A stretch of 64,000 nucleotides of DNA from Lithospermum erythrorhizon (GCA_019722365.1 JADFUC010001895.1:186001-250000), one strand, 5' to 3'. Positions 1 through 21,065 are shown, numbered from the stretch's first letter. Notes: a model not told the origin generated them from the sequence alone. A program made the numbers and translations.

Positions 1-115
1 TCCTTTTGGTTGATCATTTTAATCAAGTTATTTAACATGCCCTATAGCATAACATTAAGCTTTTTCTTTTTGTAAAACCTATACAACATTGATATATTTG
101 GTGTATTCATTTCAG

Positions 116-9033
<8,918 letters not shown>

Positions 9034-9545
9034 GACGCATCAAGAAACTGTAAAGTTGGTCAATAAAAGTCATCAGATCGGACAAATTTTGTGGTTCGTT
9101 CTATGGTCCTTCTGTTTTTATGAACAAGATGTTATCGGCTCGTCCATTCGGCTCAAACTTCAATACAAATATTGCTATTCTGAAACCAGTATTAACATTT
9201 TTGTTAATTTGTAATAGTAGATATTTGGTGCAATTATTCATCTTTGCGGCAGACTTACGGCTTAGGGACATTTGCTGTTAGCAGGTTTGATAGAAGGATT
9301 ATGTAGGTGCAGATGCTACCGGGTGAATGTGACGATGATGCAGAATTTGTGACGATGAAATCGTTTATTGTGGACGTTGTTTATGCTACCTAGTGTAAAA
9401 AATTGACAACATTTAGAAAGATTGTCATGGTGGAGGATTTAACTTATAAAGTGTATTATTTATAATGTTGTGGTGTGATGGAACAATTTGGCTATTACTT
9501 CTAAGCTCAATAATTATTTATTTAATAAAGCTTTTCTAGTTAATA
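9034..9545 (+). other. SMC5: SMC5 3' untranslated region (probable)
   Basis: This AT-rich stretch follows the SMC5 stop codon and has no coding potential. A canonical AATAAA lies at 9534-9539 and is a plausible polyadenylation signal. The true transcript end cannot be read from the sequence. Confidence 0.4.
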
Positions 9546-10619
9546 TTTTATGCGTCACGACTTCGTGAATATATATATGGTGTTAAATTAATAATTTGTG
9601 TTTTTTTGGTTCTTTATTTATTTGAAATTCGATAAATTATCTTTGATCGTTTTAATAATAAAGCTACTAGATAATATTTTAGTGTCTGCGTGGGGTTAGG
9701 GCCCAAATTAATAATTAGAGAGCTTTTTTAGATTCTTTTTCATTATTTAGCGTAGTCATATGCGGCATCTTTTTCCGTTGTGTACATTGTTGTATCAAGA
9801 ACATTGAATATTTTCTAATTTTGCCTAAAGATAGTTAGACAGCTATTGAATAAGATATTTTTACCCCGTCATTTGAGAATTTTTTGCTAAATAATTCTAA
9901 TGATAATTCTAGTGATATATTACTGTATGATTTTGTAAGTAGTCAATAGGCCTGTAAATGATAATTCGGTTTTGAAAATCAATCGTGGACTCGAACAGTA
10001 AAAATAAATACAAGTTAATTTGAAGATTTTAGGCTATGTTTAGTTATGGAAAGTTTCCTAAATTGAAAATTCGGATAACCAAATAGTGGTTTTCAAGTTT
10101 TCTCAAATTGAATTCTTCTTCCTCCATTTTAGTTGAAAACACCCTTAAGGTGTTTGTTAAAATGATTGGATGGAAAACAAAAGATGTCCACCACATGTTT
10201 GAAAATAAGACCGAGAAAGAATTTTGTTACCGTTTTAATCTGTGAATCTTGTCTAGGAATGAATCTTGTTTTAGAATGTTTCAAGATGGTTGTATGATCA
10301 ATGTAATGTCTACGATATGCTCGATTTTGAAAACTAAGATATGGTATTATATTCATCACCTATAACGAAAATGAAATTTATGAAACAATTCAACTAACAA
10401 AGTTTCTTATTTAGACTCTTGAAAAATGATTTATAATATTAATCAAACTAAATGCATTCCCTAAAATACAAAATGCATTCCTAAATCACTGATTGTTATA
10501 TTTATCATAGTCACAGAATTTTCCAAAGCGAATTCATATTCCAAGGGTGTTGGAAGAAGATAATGAGGGAGCCATGAAGTTGATAGTCAGCTTTTGAGAT
10601 TTTGTATAGTTTGCCTTCA
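9546..10619. other. intergenic, no gene seen
   Basis: AT-rich DNA with short open frames only. The part around 10030-10200 (TTTAGTTATGG, CACCCTTAAGGTGTTTG) has the look of a small non-autonomous transposon remnant, but I could not define ends or a target duplication. Confidence 0.3.
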
Positions 10620-10629
10620 ATAGTGTGGT

Positions 10630-10815
10630 AGTGTGTAATTTTATTAGACATATGGTTTGTGTAATTTCATATTTTCTTTGTAATTGAACATGCTTTGTGT
10701 AATTTATATATATATTTTATTTGTAATTAGACATGTAGTTTGTGTAATTTTATTTGTAATTAGACATGTAGTTTGTGTAATTTTATTTGTAATTAGACAT
10801 GTGGTGTGTGTATCA
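10630..10815. repeat. degenerate tandem repeat, unit about 33 bp
   Basis: The unit is built on TTTGTGTAATTTTATTTG followed by TAATTAGACATGTAG. Three nearly identical units lie at 10715-10810 and at least two more decayed units at 10630-10710. It abuts the truncated 5' end of the PI4K-gamma pseudogene. Related GTTTGTGTAATTTTATG words recur near 21410-21450. Confidence 0.7.
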
Positions 10816-10872
10816 AATTGAATTGCAATAAAAACACTATTTTATAAATACTCTTGAATTACAAATACATTT

Positions 10873-12267
10873 ATTATTATAAAGTTGCTGTTAGATGTTG
10901 AACTTGGTTCAACTTCTGTGAAGAAGCCATTGCAAGATGGTATGTCAACGTTGGGAACAACTAGGAGAAGGGAGAGACTTATGCGAAAGGAGGACGAAGC
11001 CGAAAAATCTGATAGGGAGCCTCTGGATATTTTATTGGAAGCAGTGATTGTTAACTCGGGGGATTGACACCAATTGAAATTAAGGGAATTGCTGAATTCG
11101 ACACTTGAAGGATTGGGAGAGAGAGAGTAACTATCTGGTTAGGTCCTCGGAAGGTACTGGAGGGGTATATTTTATGTTTTCTGAAACCGGGGATAAGTAT
11201 GTTTCAGTTTTTAAACCAATTGATGTGGAACCTATGGCTTTCAACAACCCGTGGGGGCTACGATTGTCTGAGGATGGCGAAGGACTAAAAAAGGGTACCA
11301 AAGTTGGAGAAGGTGCTTTGAGGGAATGTGCTGCTTACCTTCTTGATCATCCCAAAATGGCCGCTCACGACCCTATCAGAGGTCAATGGCTTTTCTGGTG
11401 TTCCCCCTACTCTCCTTGTCAAGTGTCTGCACCAAGGATTTTATCATCCCAAGGGTGTAAGTGTTAAGCTAGGGTCCTTGCAAATGTTTATGAAAAACCA
11501 TGGTAGTTGCGAGGATATGGGTCCTAGTGCTTTCCCAGTTGAGGAGGTACACAAAATAGCATTGTTGGATCTGAGGATGGCAAATGCAGATAGGCATGCT
11601 GGGAATATTTTGGTGAGCAAAGATGAAAACGGAAAGACATTGCTGATACCTATAGATCATGGCTATTGCTTGCCTGACAGAGTACGTTGGCACCTCATAT
11701 GTTCTCCTTTTACACATTACTTCTAAATTGCTTGTTGTAGGTGTATTTGTTTAAAGCTAGACATGATGTAGTGAGTGCTGCTACTAAAATTGCAGTTGAG
11801 CTTTTGCACGATGAGCTAGCATTAGTTGTGGTCTTTGTGCATGGAGTTTCTTTGCTATATTGACTAATTGCCATTCGTTTCTCTGTAGTTTGAAGATTGC
11901 ACTTTTGAGTGGCTTTCCTGGCCTCAAGCTCGTGTGCCTTTCAGCCCTGACACGGTCGAGTACATTAAATCATTGGATGCTGAAAAAGACCATGCTTTAC
12001 TATTTTATGGGTGGGAGAATACCTCTGGAATGTGCTCGCACTCTTCGCATCTCTCTACAATGCTTTTGAAGAAAGTTGTTGAGAGAGGCTTACCATTTGC
12101 CAAATTTAGCAACATTATGTGCAGAAGAAACACTAAGCAAGGAATCTGTGATTGAAGAGATTGTTCGAGAGGCATTAGATTATGTCCTTCCAGGCTCGAG
12201 CGAAACTGCATTCTTGGAAACCATCTCCTTGGTCATGAATCAACACCTTGACAATGTTGCGTTATGA
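10873..12267 (+). pseudogene. phosphatidylinositol 4-kinase gamma-type pseudogene
   Basis: Remnant of the plant PI4K-gamma (ubiquitin-domain kinase) family. Pieces of one protein appear in order but in different frames: LGSTSVKKPLQDG and REPLDILLEAV (from 10885), then GLTPIEIKGIAEFD, then YLVRSSEGTGGVYFM, YVSVFKPID and KVGEGALRE (11105-11380), then FSGVPPTLLVKCLH, the catalytic-loop motif NADRHAGNILVS and PIDHGYCLPD (11385-11680), then FEDCTFEW, EYIKSLDAEKDHALL and LSTMLLKK, and last EETLSKESVIEEIVREAL to a stop at 12267. An intron at 11682-11888 is preserved, so this is not a processed copy. At least five frameshifts are needed and no start codon lies upstream, where a tandem repeat replaces the expected N-terminus. 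Alternative: a real gene in a badly assembled patch. Confidence 0.85.
11682..11888 (+). other. retained intron of the PI4K-gamma pseudogene
   Basis: CCTGACAGA is followed by GTACGT, and the acceptor CTCTGTAG precedes TTTGAAGATTGC. This joins PDR to FEDCTFEW as expected for the family. It argues for a genomic duplicate or decayed gene rather than a retrocopy. Confidence 0.65.
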
Positions 12268-13645
12268 TGTTCCTCTAGGAATTTGGTACATAATAGTATT
12301 GTTTTACCATGCTCATGCTTGTTCTCGAATGAGTTCTCATATACACATCTTGTTGGTTTTTAGATTTCCCATTGACTATTTGATTTGATGGAAGTAGCCC
12401 TAAAGGGTTTGTGACTAAATGCTGCTCGATTATTACATTGCCATCTCAGAGTGATCCTCCTCATTATTTGGGTGCTATGTAAACAATTTTTAACCTTTTC
12501 TCCAGGACTCGTGTCCGATGAGAGTGTTCACAGCGAGGCATACAAGCGCGTCACTGTGAATTCATTAGAATTTTTAGCATTCGCCGGGAGCGAGGAGGCA
12601 CGATATTAAAAGTAGGTAGATAATTACATGTCCAGCCAAATCAAGCACCACCAACCATCTGTCCATCTCACGGGATGTTTGGTAGACAAATTGTATAATA
12701 AATTAAAACATTATAGTACTTCATAATACAAGTAACTTCATACTTACATTAAGTAGTTGAAAGCGGAAGAGAAAATAGAAGTGTACAAACTTAATGGACA
12801 AATGCAGCACCCACTTCTCCTAATCGGATGTTAAAGTATACACTTCATCTACATAAAGAAATTATCATAATTTGGTCCACCAACTCCACTCTTAACTTAT
12901 AGAAGCTTCTTGGAAATTGCATATGGTAACAAGTAGCACTCAAAGTTGGCTCAGTAGAGTTCGTGTCGCCTAAAGTTTTGGACAACCAATTAGCAATGCA
13001 TTATGTTCTCCATTATATCGTATATGGTCCACAAGCAACAGGCAAAAGAGTTATTGGTCCATGGTGGGTTTTTTTTCCGTTGAATTGTTATATCCCTCCT
13101 ATAGTACTATCACAGTTTAGCGAAAGCACTCTTTGGAAGCGTTGAGATATATTGATATTGTTATCAAGCCTACTTAGTGCTCCTATTGGGGCGCTTCACC
13201 AGTTCTTTTATGGAATAAATTTCATTATTTACTGTGATATTCTTATAATTTACTCAGAAAAGAGTTCACCTGAATACCTCTAAAGGTAAAGAAATGGAGG
13301 TAGAAGTACAAATTGTTTGGTGGGAAAGAAAAGAATGTTTGTTATGCAATAAACACGAATTGTTTATATGGTATATGAGGTGGAAAGCTTTATTTCCCTT
13401 CATTGTAAAATGTTAAATGATCAAGAATGTAGTTGATGCTGAAAGATATAATATAAAAGAGAGGTCCTACAGATAGATGTACTAATAATATGTTCAATTA
13501 GAACAACTCAGACAGGGAAAAAGAGAACTTATTAAGCACATGCATAGAGACGAAATTAACACAGAAAATACATAGGTTTCTGCATAAATCTTAAGCTTGA
13601 CAATTGGACTCATTGACCATCATTGAGGAAGAGATGCTAACAGCT
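12268..13645. other. intergenic between two pseudogenes
   Basis: No coding region is recognised. The first 100 bases may be 3' UTR of the PI4K-gamma remnant. The segment around 12500-12620 is more GC-rich than its surroundings but has no open frame or RNA-gene motif that I can identify. Confidence 0.4.
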
Positions 13646-15707
13646 TCAGCTACATAGATTGGGAATACAAGCTCCGCCATCTGGATTCTGTTGTTCCTTC
13701 CATATTCTTCCTGTGACGCGAAGCTTTAGTTCTTTCCTGTCTCCTCCAGAGAGAGAGAAAAAAAAGTGCTACGGCTGAATAATGAGGCCATCGTGGCTGT
13801 CCCTAACGCTGCGGTGGCTATCCTAACAACCTTGCGGTGGCTGTCCACTTACACTTCTTGGAGTGCCTTCCATATGAGTTTCGGCCATTGCCGCCTACCT
13901 CCAAACTATAGCTATAATTTGAGCATCTGTAGGTCTCCATGAACAAGTAGGAAGATCCATATAGACAGGAGCCATTCCAAGTTGGAAAGCTTCAAAATGG
14001 AGACAGAAATACTGACCAAAACAGTGGAATACCTAAAAAGAAAAAGATAAGCTGTAGTTGAGCCTACTATACAGAAATCTTATCAACGGTGGGCAGAACC
14101 ATTGAAAACCCAATGACAAGAGAAAGAACGACTTACAGTTAGCATCCATGTGGCATTTTCTACTTCTCGAGGATTAGATTTGACATAACGGTGATTGAAC
14201 GTACATCCAGAGTGCATGTCTACCTTGTGGTCATCTCTCAGATGAGAAACAAGAAAGGAATATCCCTACAACTGCACATTCTGATCCAGTATGGGCAGTT
14301 GTGTAACCTATAATTACACATTGCCTCATGTTCTAACTTGCTGTAATAGGGAATATCTCTGGGCATCAGAGAGTACTTGCAAGGAAGCTCAAGTGATTCG
14401 ACCACCTTTTCCAGAGCAAACATCTTATATCCCAGGTTCCTGTCTGCAAGTCGAGACATCTATTTAATGAACCCTTATTTTGCAGGTAGAACAGAGTGTG
14501 TCCATTGTGGCACTGCAGTATAAATCACATTAGTATATACCTCTTGACAAATAGCTCCACAAAATTTCATAAAATAGAGTACTAAATGTCTACGACCATT
14601 AACTAAAGGAAACCAAAACCTCTAGCTATGCATGCTATAGTCAAAGAAGAAAGAGACCACTTTCCAAATAGAAAGCGTAGGCTAATCAATCAACATATTC
14701 CAAACTATCCACTCTCATAAATGGCAAAATGATAAAATGATAAAAAAGTGAATCCATATTTGCCTTTTGAATGAATTTCCAAACTGTGTTGTTTAGATTA
14801 TTTAAAAATCAACTAGGTTATATAAGCTACAACCTTCCAATGCATTTCTTAGATTTTAGAAAATCACCATTGCCATTTGCCACTTAAAGGGAAAATGAGA
14901 AGGAAGTGGAATCTATTTTCTTCATAAGAAATCAAATAGTCCAAACTTCACTTCATGTGCACACAGACATAAATTATGCTTCAAATTTCTTCATATTTCC
15001 TCCCCCAAACGGCCAATTCTACAGCTCCCCCCACCCACCAAGTATTTAGTCATTATGACAGATAGGAAACAAAGCTTTACCACCTACATAAATGCACAAC
15101 TTGCATAAATGAGTCCAACACTAACATGAGAAACAATGACCACTCACTACTATGAAAATTAACCATGGATCGTAACTATTACTATTAACCAATGTCAATC
15201 ACACTCCCAAAATCAAAACTTTCAGCCAATTCATCTATATTTCTAGAAAAATAATCTACAAATTGTAAGCTTCATTAAATTACAATAAAAAACACTAACT
15301 GATACTTATTTGGCTCATAATGGAAAATAAATTATTGCAAATATAGATAAACCAACCCAAACCTTATCCAATAAGCGGGGTTGAATATATAAATAAACTG
15401 TCTCGCTTAAGCGCTATTGTAAATACAAACATTAAAGGGAAAAAGAATAAACCTGATGAATTGGAGGGTACATAGAATTGGTGCAAACAGGGCATTCAAG
15501 AAGCTCATGAACACTGGTGGATGGATGCAAACCAATACGATTTGGGCTATTACTATTGATTACATTAATTTGAGCATTATGATGAGATGATTTTGAAGAT
15601 GCTGCAAATTGAGACAAGAGGCTTGGATTATGGATCTCATCTTCTTCCATTCCATCAGATGATGATACACATTCTATGTTATCTAGGTCCTCAACAACAA
15701 CTACCAA
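13646..15707 (-). pseudogene. SINAT-type (seven-in-absentia) RING E3 ubiquitin ligase pseudogene
   Basis: Exon 1 (15453-15707) encodes IECVSSSDGMEEDEI and HELLECPVCTNSMYPPIHQ, the SINAT5-like N-terminus and first half of the RING. Exon 2 (14137-14512) begins CHNGHT and carries STCK, ALEKVVESLELPCKY, YYSKLEHEAMCNYR and DDHKVDMHSGCTFNHRYVK. Exon 3 (13646-14032) has VFHCFGQYFCLHFEAFQLG and ends SGGDRKELKLRV ... IPNLCS. Splice sites fit the family, but no in-frame ATG exists between an upstream stop (15729-15731) and the Met inside DGMEEDEI. Exon 2 has small indels that break the RING (after GHT and near RVH) and the SINA zinc-finger region; exon 3 has more, plus an extra repeat of the DSHRKV segment. 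A working protein would be about 300 aa. Most likely dead; local sequence error is the alternative. Confidence 0.85.
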
Positions 15708-15948
15708 GAATGAATCTTTATTGGAAAATTAAATAGAAAAAGGGGGCATTAACATAAAAGATTCAATCTTTTTACAGTTTCAAGAAATGGGATTTTGCTA
15801 TATTTATTTTGTTGGATCAAATTGATGACAAAATGAAGAAATTAAGCAAATAAGGAGAATATGTGCTTTTTCCCTTAATGGGTTTCAAGAATCTCCTTAT
15901 TTCATTAGCTATATGTGCAAAAAAAATTTAAATGTGGGAAAAACTTTA

Positions 15949-15964
15949 GAGAGAGAGAGAGAGA
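15949..15964. repeat. (GA)n microsatellite
   Basis: A pure GA dinucleotide run lies about 240 bp upstream of the SINAT-type coding remnant, where its 5' leader would be. GA/CT runs are common in plant leaders and promoters. Confidence 0.7.
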
Positions 15965-16399
15965 TAAGGCATAGAGTAGGTAAAAAACGAAGAAGATGAA
16001 AAGAAAGCTGTTTTATTTGGTAGGAACTCCATTTTTTATATGTTTGTTTTGATTAAGACAATAGAGACTCATGTCTCATCAAGTGATTATCAAATTCTCA
16101 ACTGTGTTCAAAATTCAAACTCAAACAGATAAGACTTGTATTCAAATTGTTGGGATTTGTGGCTTCTATTTTCATGGGATGGCAAATAACAGATTGAAAA
16201 ATAAAATACTCCGTATCATTTATTTAGAATGGAAGGAATTGTCTAATACAGTAAAAAGATTTGATAATCATAACTAAAGGGACACATATGTGGGTACTGA
16301 AAACAACAATGTCCAACCAGATTAGTTGTGATTGCCTTTGGCCACCCTACACCAATGATTACACTCAGCCAATTGACCTTTTCTCCCTAGGAACATCCT

Positions 16400-16433
16400 T
16401 GCACCTGCACCTGCACCTGCACCTGCACCTGCA
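16400..16433. repeat. hexanucleotide repeat (TGCACC)5
   Basis: Five perfect TGCACC units followed by TGCA. No gene overlaps it convincingly; a short open frame reading through it gives an HLHLHL run and is probably spurious. Confidence 0.85.
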
Positions 16434-16562
16434 TATTCAAAACAAAAAGAGTTGGCATGGTGTATAGTATAGTACAAAGAAGTACTATAAATACTGTAGC
16501 TTCAAGCTTAAATGAAGTTACAGAATCTTCATTGTAGTAATTTACAAGATACTACTGAGAGA

Positions 16563-16582
16563 TGCCCGTCAAATGACGGGCA
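16563..16582. repeat. perfect 9-bp inverted repeat, 2-base spacer
   Basis: The sequence is TGCCCGTCA, AA, TGACGGGCA. It is GC-rich in an AT-rich setting and could form a short hairpin or a symmetric protein-binding site. No neighbouring gene explains it. Confidence 0.75.
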
Positions 16583-17015
16583 ACAAAGCGATGATTTACA
16601 TAGTGGGCCTAACTACAAAAAAACGTACAATATAAATAATGATCATATGATCACTAATTCATCAGAATTTGATAAAGTATTAAGAGTTATACTACCTATG
16701 AAATAATATATTTTCACTTTCATAATCATAATGTACAAACATAATTAGAATTGCAACAGTTGGTTCGTTAATGATACGAAAAACCTCTAGTCCCGCATTC
16801 CCAAATTCTTTTCTAACCAAGCTTTAAAAGATTACTCATACGGTTCCTTACGGGCCGCATATCAAGGAAATCTACATCTCATGCCGCCTAAAAAAGAATT
16901 TAAGTTTACTGGTTATTATAACTTATCTTTCTCAAATTGGAAAAAAAAATTTGATAGAGACCACAACTTAGTCTCGCCCAATAAGCGAAAATACCTTTCC
17001 ATGATGCTGGATTGT

Positions 17016-18890
17016 TCATATGTCAGTCAACTCTGGAAGCATCCCAAAAAGCCGGTGAGAAGCTTGTATCCCAAATGAAAAACAAACAAAAGTAGACCTG
17101 GATAAGTATATTCACCTTGCTTGACAAAGAATTCATGCCGTAGCCCTTGTTAGGCGTGCTTCCAGATATCAAAGGTCAAATTGGAAAAGAAATGAAAGTG
17201 GAAGAATTAGTAATTAAGAGGAATAGAATAGTCAGCAGAGTGAACTGAACACTAAACGTCTAACAGACTAACAGTGTATTAAGTTGAAGACCAGTAACAG
17301 GAATAAAATTCACCACAAAACAACTAATCTGCCTTGCTTAATAACCAACCTGCCAGAGGACGTCCATTAGGAAGAGAACTCGCAACTGATGACTGGTGGC
17401 TTGATGGGAACCAAGATGATAATGATCCACTGCCATCATACTGTGACATTATTCGTGATGTAGTGACAGGGTTCTCGGGGTGACCCAGAGTATAATATCC
17501 ATGGGAGAAACACTGGGTGAAATTGCCGGAGTTCAGGTAGGGGGTGAGGCGAGTAGGCCATATTCCATAGTACTATCCATGTCGATAGGCTAAATCACCA
17601 CGGAAGAAATATGAAGAAAATCTAACGTTACTACATGGAAACTGGTGCCTTGAGCAAAATATTTGTAAATAGAAATCTTAAGGTTTAGTTACCATCATCG
17701 GTGGAATACCACTATCCATTGACATGGATTGATCATCACGTGCCAGCAGTTTTCCGTATGCTAGCAAATCCAGAAATATGATATTTGATCAATTGCAATT
17801 TTAAGTTTGACATAATATTTAAACCATAATGGCTTAAAGAAGAGAAGCGAGTATTTGGATCTGACCGATGAATTATCGTCACTGAGACTGCAAAGATTTA
17901 GCTGTAAAGCTTCCAACTGCCAAAAGTACTGAAGTAAGATTGGGCATCAAAAAACAAATAGATTTGCTCTGGGTTCTAAATGAATCAAACAAACAAGTAA
18001 GCCCACTTTGGATTTTACAATAGTTCAAAAGAAGAACTTCCTTAACCCAAAATGTAGAATGAAGTTGATCATACAGAATGAACATCTAACATAACTCAGG
18101 AAAGTGAATACAAGTCATGAACCAAAACACTTTGTTCATCCATTTAAAAAAACACTTGGCACAAATGCAAGGATTCGCTCTTAAATTCGATTAACATGTT
18201 GCATTAAAAATAAATAACATTTCTTTGTATTCTTAGTAGCTCTATTTTAGACTGAATCTGTTCATTCAAACTTTAACAACCTGTATTGCATCAATGTCTC
18301 TTCTATCCGAGAAAACCATATTTCCATATATGACTACTTAAAACCAAACAGTTCTGCATCCATGAGTAGACATTTTATGCAACATTTTAGCCTAGACGAA
18401 GGAAATTCAACAGTTACCGACAGTTCCATTTCATAAACAAATATTGCTAAACACAATTTCCCCTCCATGAGAGCATGTATACTTATTTATACGGTGCAGA
18501 CATGTATAGAAATGTTAGATAACTAATCTTACCAAACACGATTAGCTGATCTATGCTAATTCATGTAACAGGAGAAAGATCTCCCATTCCTTAGCCGGAA
18601 AGATATGTGAGCATGAAAGAGCAGACAACTACCTTGTCATCACTAAAACAACTTCAATAAACTAATAGAGTAAAGAAATTGTGCAATAGACAAATAAAAT
18701 ATGATGGTACCTCTCAACAGAGTGGACATTGGTGGAAACGTCAGTAATCCGAGCAGATGAAGAGTTGTGACCATACGATTTTGTTTCACAGCACGAGTGA
18801 TTAATTCGGGTTTGCAAAATAGGATATTCATAAACCATGAGCAAGATGTAATTAAAGAGGTTGTTTAAATATTCTTCAAAAATAGGTATC
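17016..18890 (-). pseudogene. exon-like remnants of an unrecognised multi-exon gene
   Basis: I do not recognise the protein. Several minus-strand pieces look like exons with plausible splice borders. 18711-18890 reads CETKSYGHNSSSARITDV and ends in a GT donor. 17689-17765 reads YGKLLARDDQSMSMDSGIPP before GTAACT. 17350-17589 reads MDSTMEYGLL and, after a shift of frame, TPYLNSGNFTQCF, GYYTLGHPENPV and a Ser-rich stretch ending LPNGRPLAG before GTTGGT. A piece near 17116-17165 reads STPNKGYGMNSLSSK, and 17016-17062 could be a last exon ending PELTDI-stop. The frame break and the lack of consistent phase between pieces suggest a decayed gene. It lies on the same strand as the SINAT remnant. Confidence 0.35.
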
Positions 18891-18892
18891 AC

Positions 18893-21000
18893 AATATTGT
18901 TTTTTAATTGTAGGAACTCTATAAGTGAAAGAAAGACAATGAAAATATATTACAAATGGAATCACAAAGAACTATTTTAAGATCTCTACAAGGTTAATAA
19001 TATACACACAACTCAGAATAACATACAATCATCTCCTCTATTAGCAAATGGAGATGCTACTAAAACTAAACCTACATTAATAAACATAATATCATAGATC
19101 ACGAATGATTCTTAAATTTTAAACCAAATGATCTAATTCAAATCCATTATAACAAAACAAGCAATTTCTCCCCCTACATTTATCTTACAAATTATAAATG
19201 AATCATACGGCTCAAATTATATGGATATCGATTACATAGTATTGCAATTATAAATCTGAAACTTAGCCCCAAATATGAACTGCAGTAAGTCTTCTGAAAG
19301 AATGTAGAATAAGCTATTTGTAAAGATATAATATAATATAGACTATGGTTGGAACCCAAAACCTCTTTAAAAAAAACTTCATCATATGTTACTAGACTGA
19401 TGAGCCAGGTGCCGAGTACTATTACAGGAAATGAGTAATAGCAAATATCGCTGCAAAATAGTAATTTTTAGTAATAATATAAGCTGTTTGTTCACCGGAT
19501 ATAATTTACATATTTACTTCTGACTTAGAAGTAGAAGGGACCAATAATTAGATTTTAAATCACTCAAACAAACACTATTTGGGTGTGTGTATATTTCTTC
19601 AACGCTAATTTTAGCGGAATTGGATCTTTTACGTTTCGAGATCAAATTTAGTTTAAAAGATTATAACAACGGTCCTTGATTGGATCACATGTATTCAATC
19701 TGATGATATTTTATACGTTGATAAATTTCCCAGTAGAGTACATGGTTAGTCATCATTGTGTGGGGGAGGTTATTAAATGTCATAGACAGATCGCCATCTG
19801 CGGTAAGTAGGAGTAGCATATGGCCTTGGCCTGGATTGGCCAATGATGCAATCTGCTTCAGGGGATCGACAGCCGTCTGTGAGCCTTGTATGAGAGCCGA
19901 TGTCCGTGAGATGTCTGCTCGTGGGCTACGATGATATTTTATGTTACAAAAAACACGGGTCTTGTTACTAATAATATGGAAAATTTATTTAACTTTCAAA
20001 AATTTAGGAATCTATATATTAGAACATAATTATTATCACGTATCAATTCAATATTATTATATTGTAAGGAGGTTGACATAGATATAATTAGAGATATTCT
20101 ACAATTTTTCTCGCAAATTTAATGCTAATGGACATATATGAACTGAATGATAGATGTAATATAAAGAAGATAATAGAGAATTAGCAAAATCATTAGGAAG
20201 AAAAAGAAAGAAAAACAGAAAAACATTAGGGGCGATAGTTTTTAGTTGTCATTATATATAGTCCAAATAAATTACTAATAAATCACACCGAAAGATGCAA
20301 TTTTTTATGCGTCTTATGTTAATGGTAAAGGGACATTAGAGTGTAGGAAATTAGGAATCTCTACTAGCAATAGGAATCTCTCTTCACAGTAGGGAAACCA
20401 TCTCATTACTATTATTATTACCAATTTGGTGTTTTTCGCAGTATTGAATAGGTAATAACAAAATGCAAGTTTGGAATACATTTCTTGAAATTACATCAAC
20501 TAAATAATACGGTCTCATATGGAGGACTTCAGATACAAGTGCTTTTTAAAATATTTTCAAAAAAAAAATTGTAATAGACTGTATTATTTTTTTGCTTATG
20601 GCGTTTCTCTTGAGATTAACATGTGCGTATTTGGATATTAGAGCAAATATTAGGCGTTGTGAATCAAAATTTAAATACCGTTTGTGTGTCGATGAGCATG
20701 CGAAGATGAAACCAGCAGTGAAGTTGGGGAAAAGTATATACCGCGTTGGGTAGAAGAGATGAGCATTTCACTTAATAACAAAGAGGTCTTTGTGGTAATA
20801 AATTGATTGGCCAGCTTATACGAAAAAAATCTACTCTCCGGGGGTCACGGAATCAGGAGAAAATGAGTTCGGAGGTGGCAGACAGTGCGTGTGAGCCACC
20901 GCACAACCGGTTTGCATTTCCAAATTCAAAATACTTGATTGATTGGAGAATCAATAATATTAAGTGAATTGGGCTATTACAATACGTTTTCATTCGGTCA
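18893..21000. other. AT-rich intergenic, no gene seen
   Basis: Nothing coding is convincing. A short GC-richer block at about 19780-19930 stands out from the flanks and may be a transposon fragment, but no terminal repeats were found. Confidence 0.35.
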
Positions 21001-21065
21001 TTAAGGGTGTTTAGTGTCCACTTAATACGAAAGCGTTTTCATTCGGTCGTTAAGGGTGTTTAGTG
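20984..21065. repeat. pair of direct repeats around CGTTTTCATTCGGTC
   Basis: CGTTTTCATTCGGTC[A/G]TTAAGGGTGTTTAGTG occurs twice within about 80 bp, separated by TCCACTTAATACGAAAG. Such spaced copies are typical of a local duplication or of a small transposon end. Confidence 0.65.

Noticed and set aside
10630..10815. CRISPR-like array
   Set aside because: Units are contiguous and degenerate, without spacers, and the context is a plant nuclear genome.
16800..16920. Possible organelle DNA insertion
   Set aside because: The words looked plastid-like at first, but I could not match them to any plastid gene I know.
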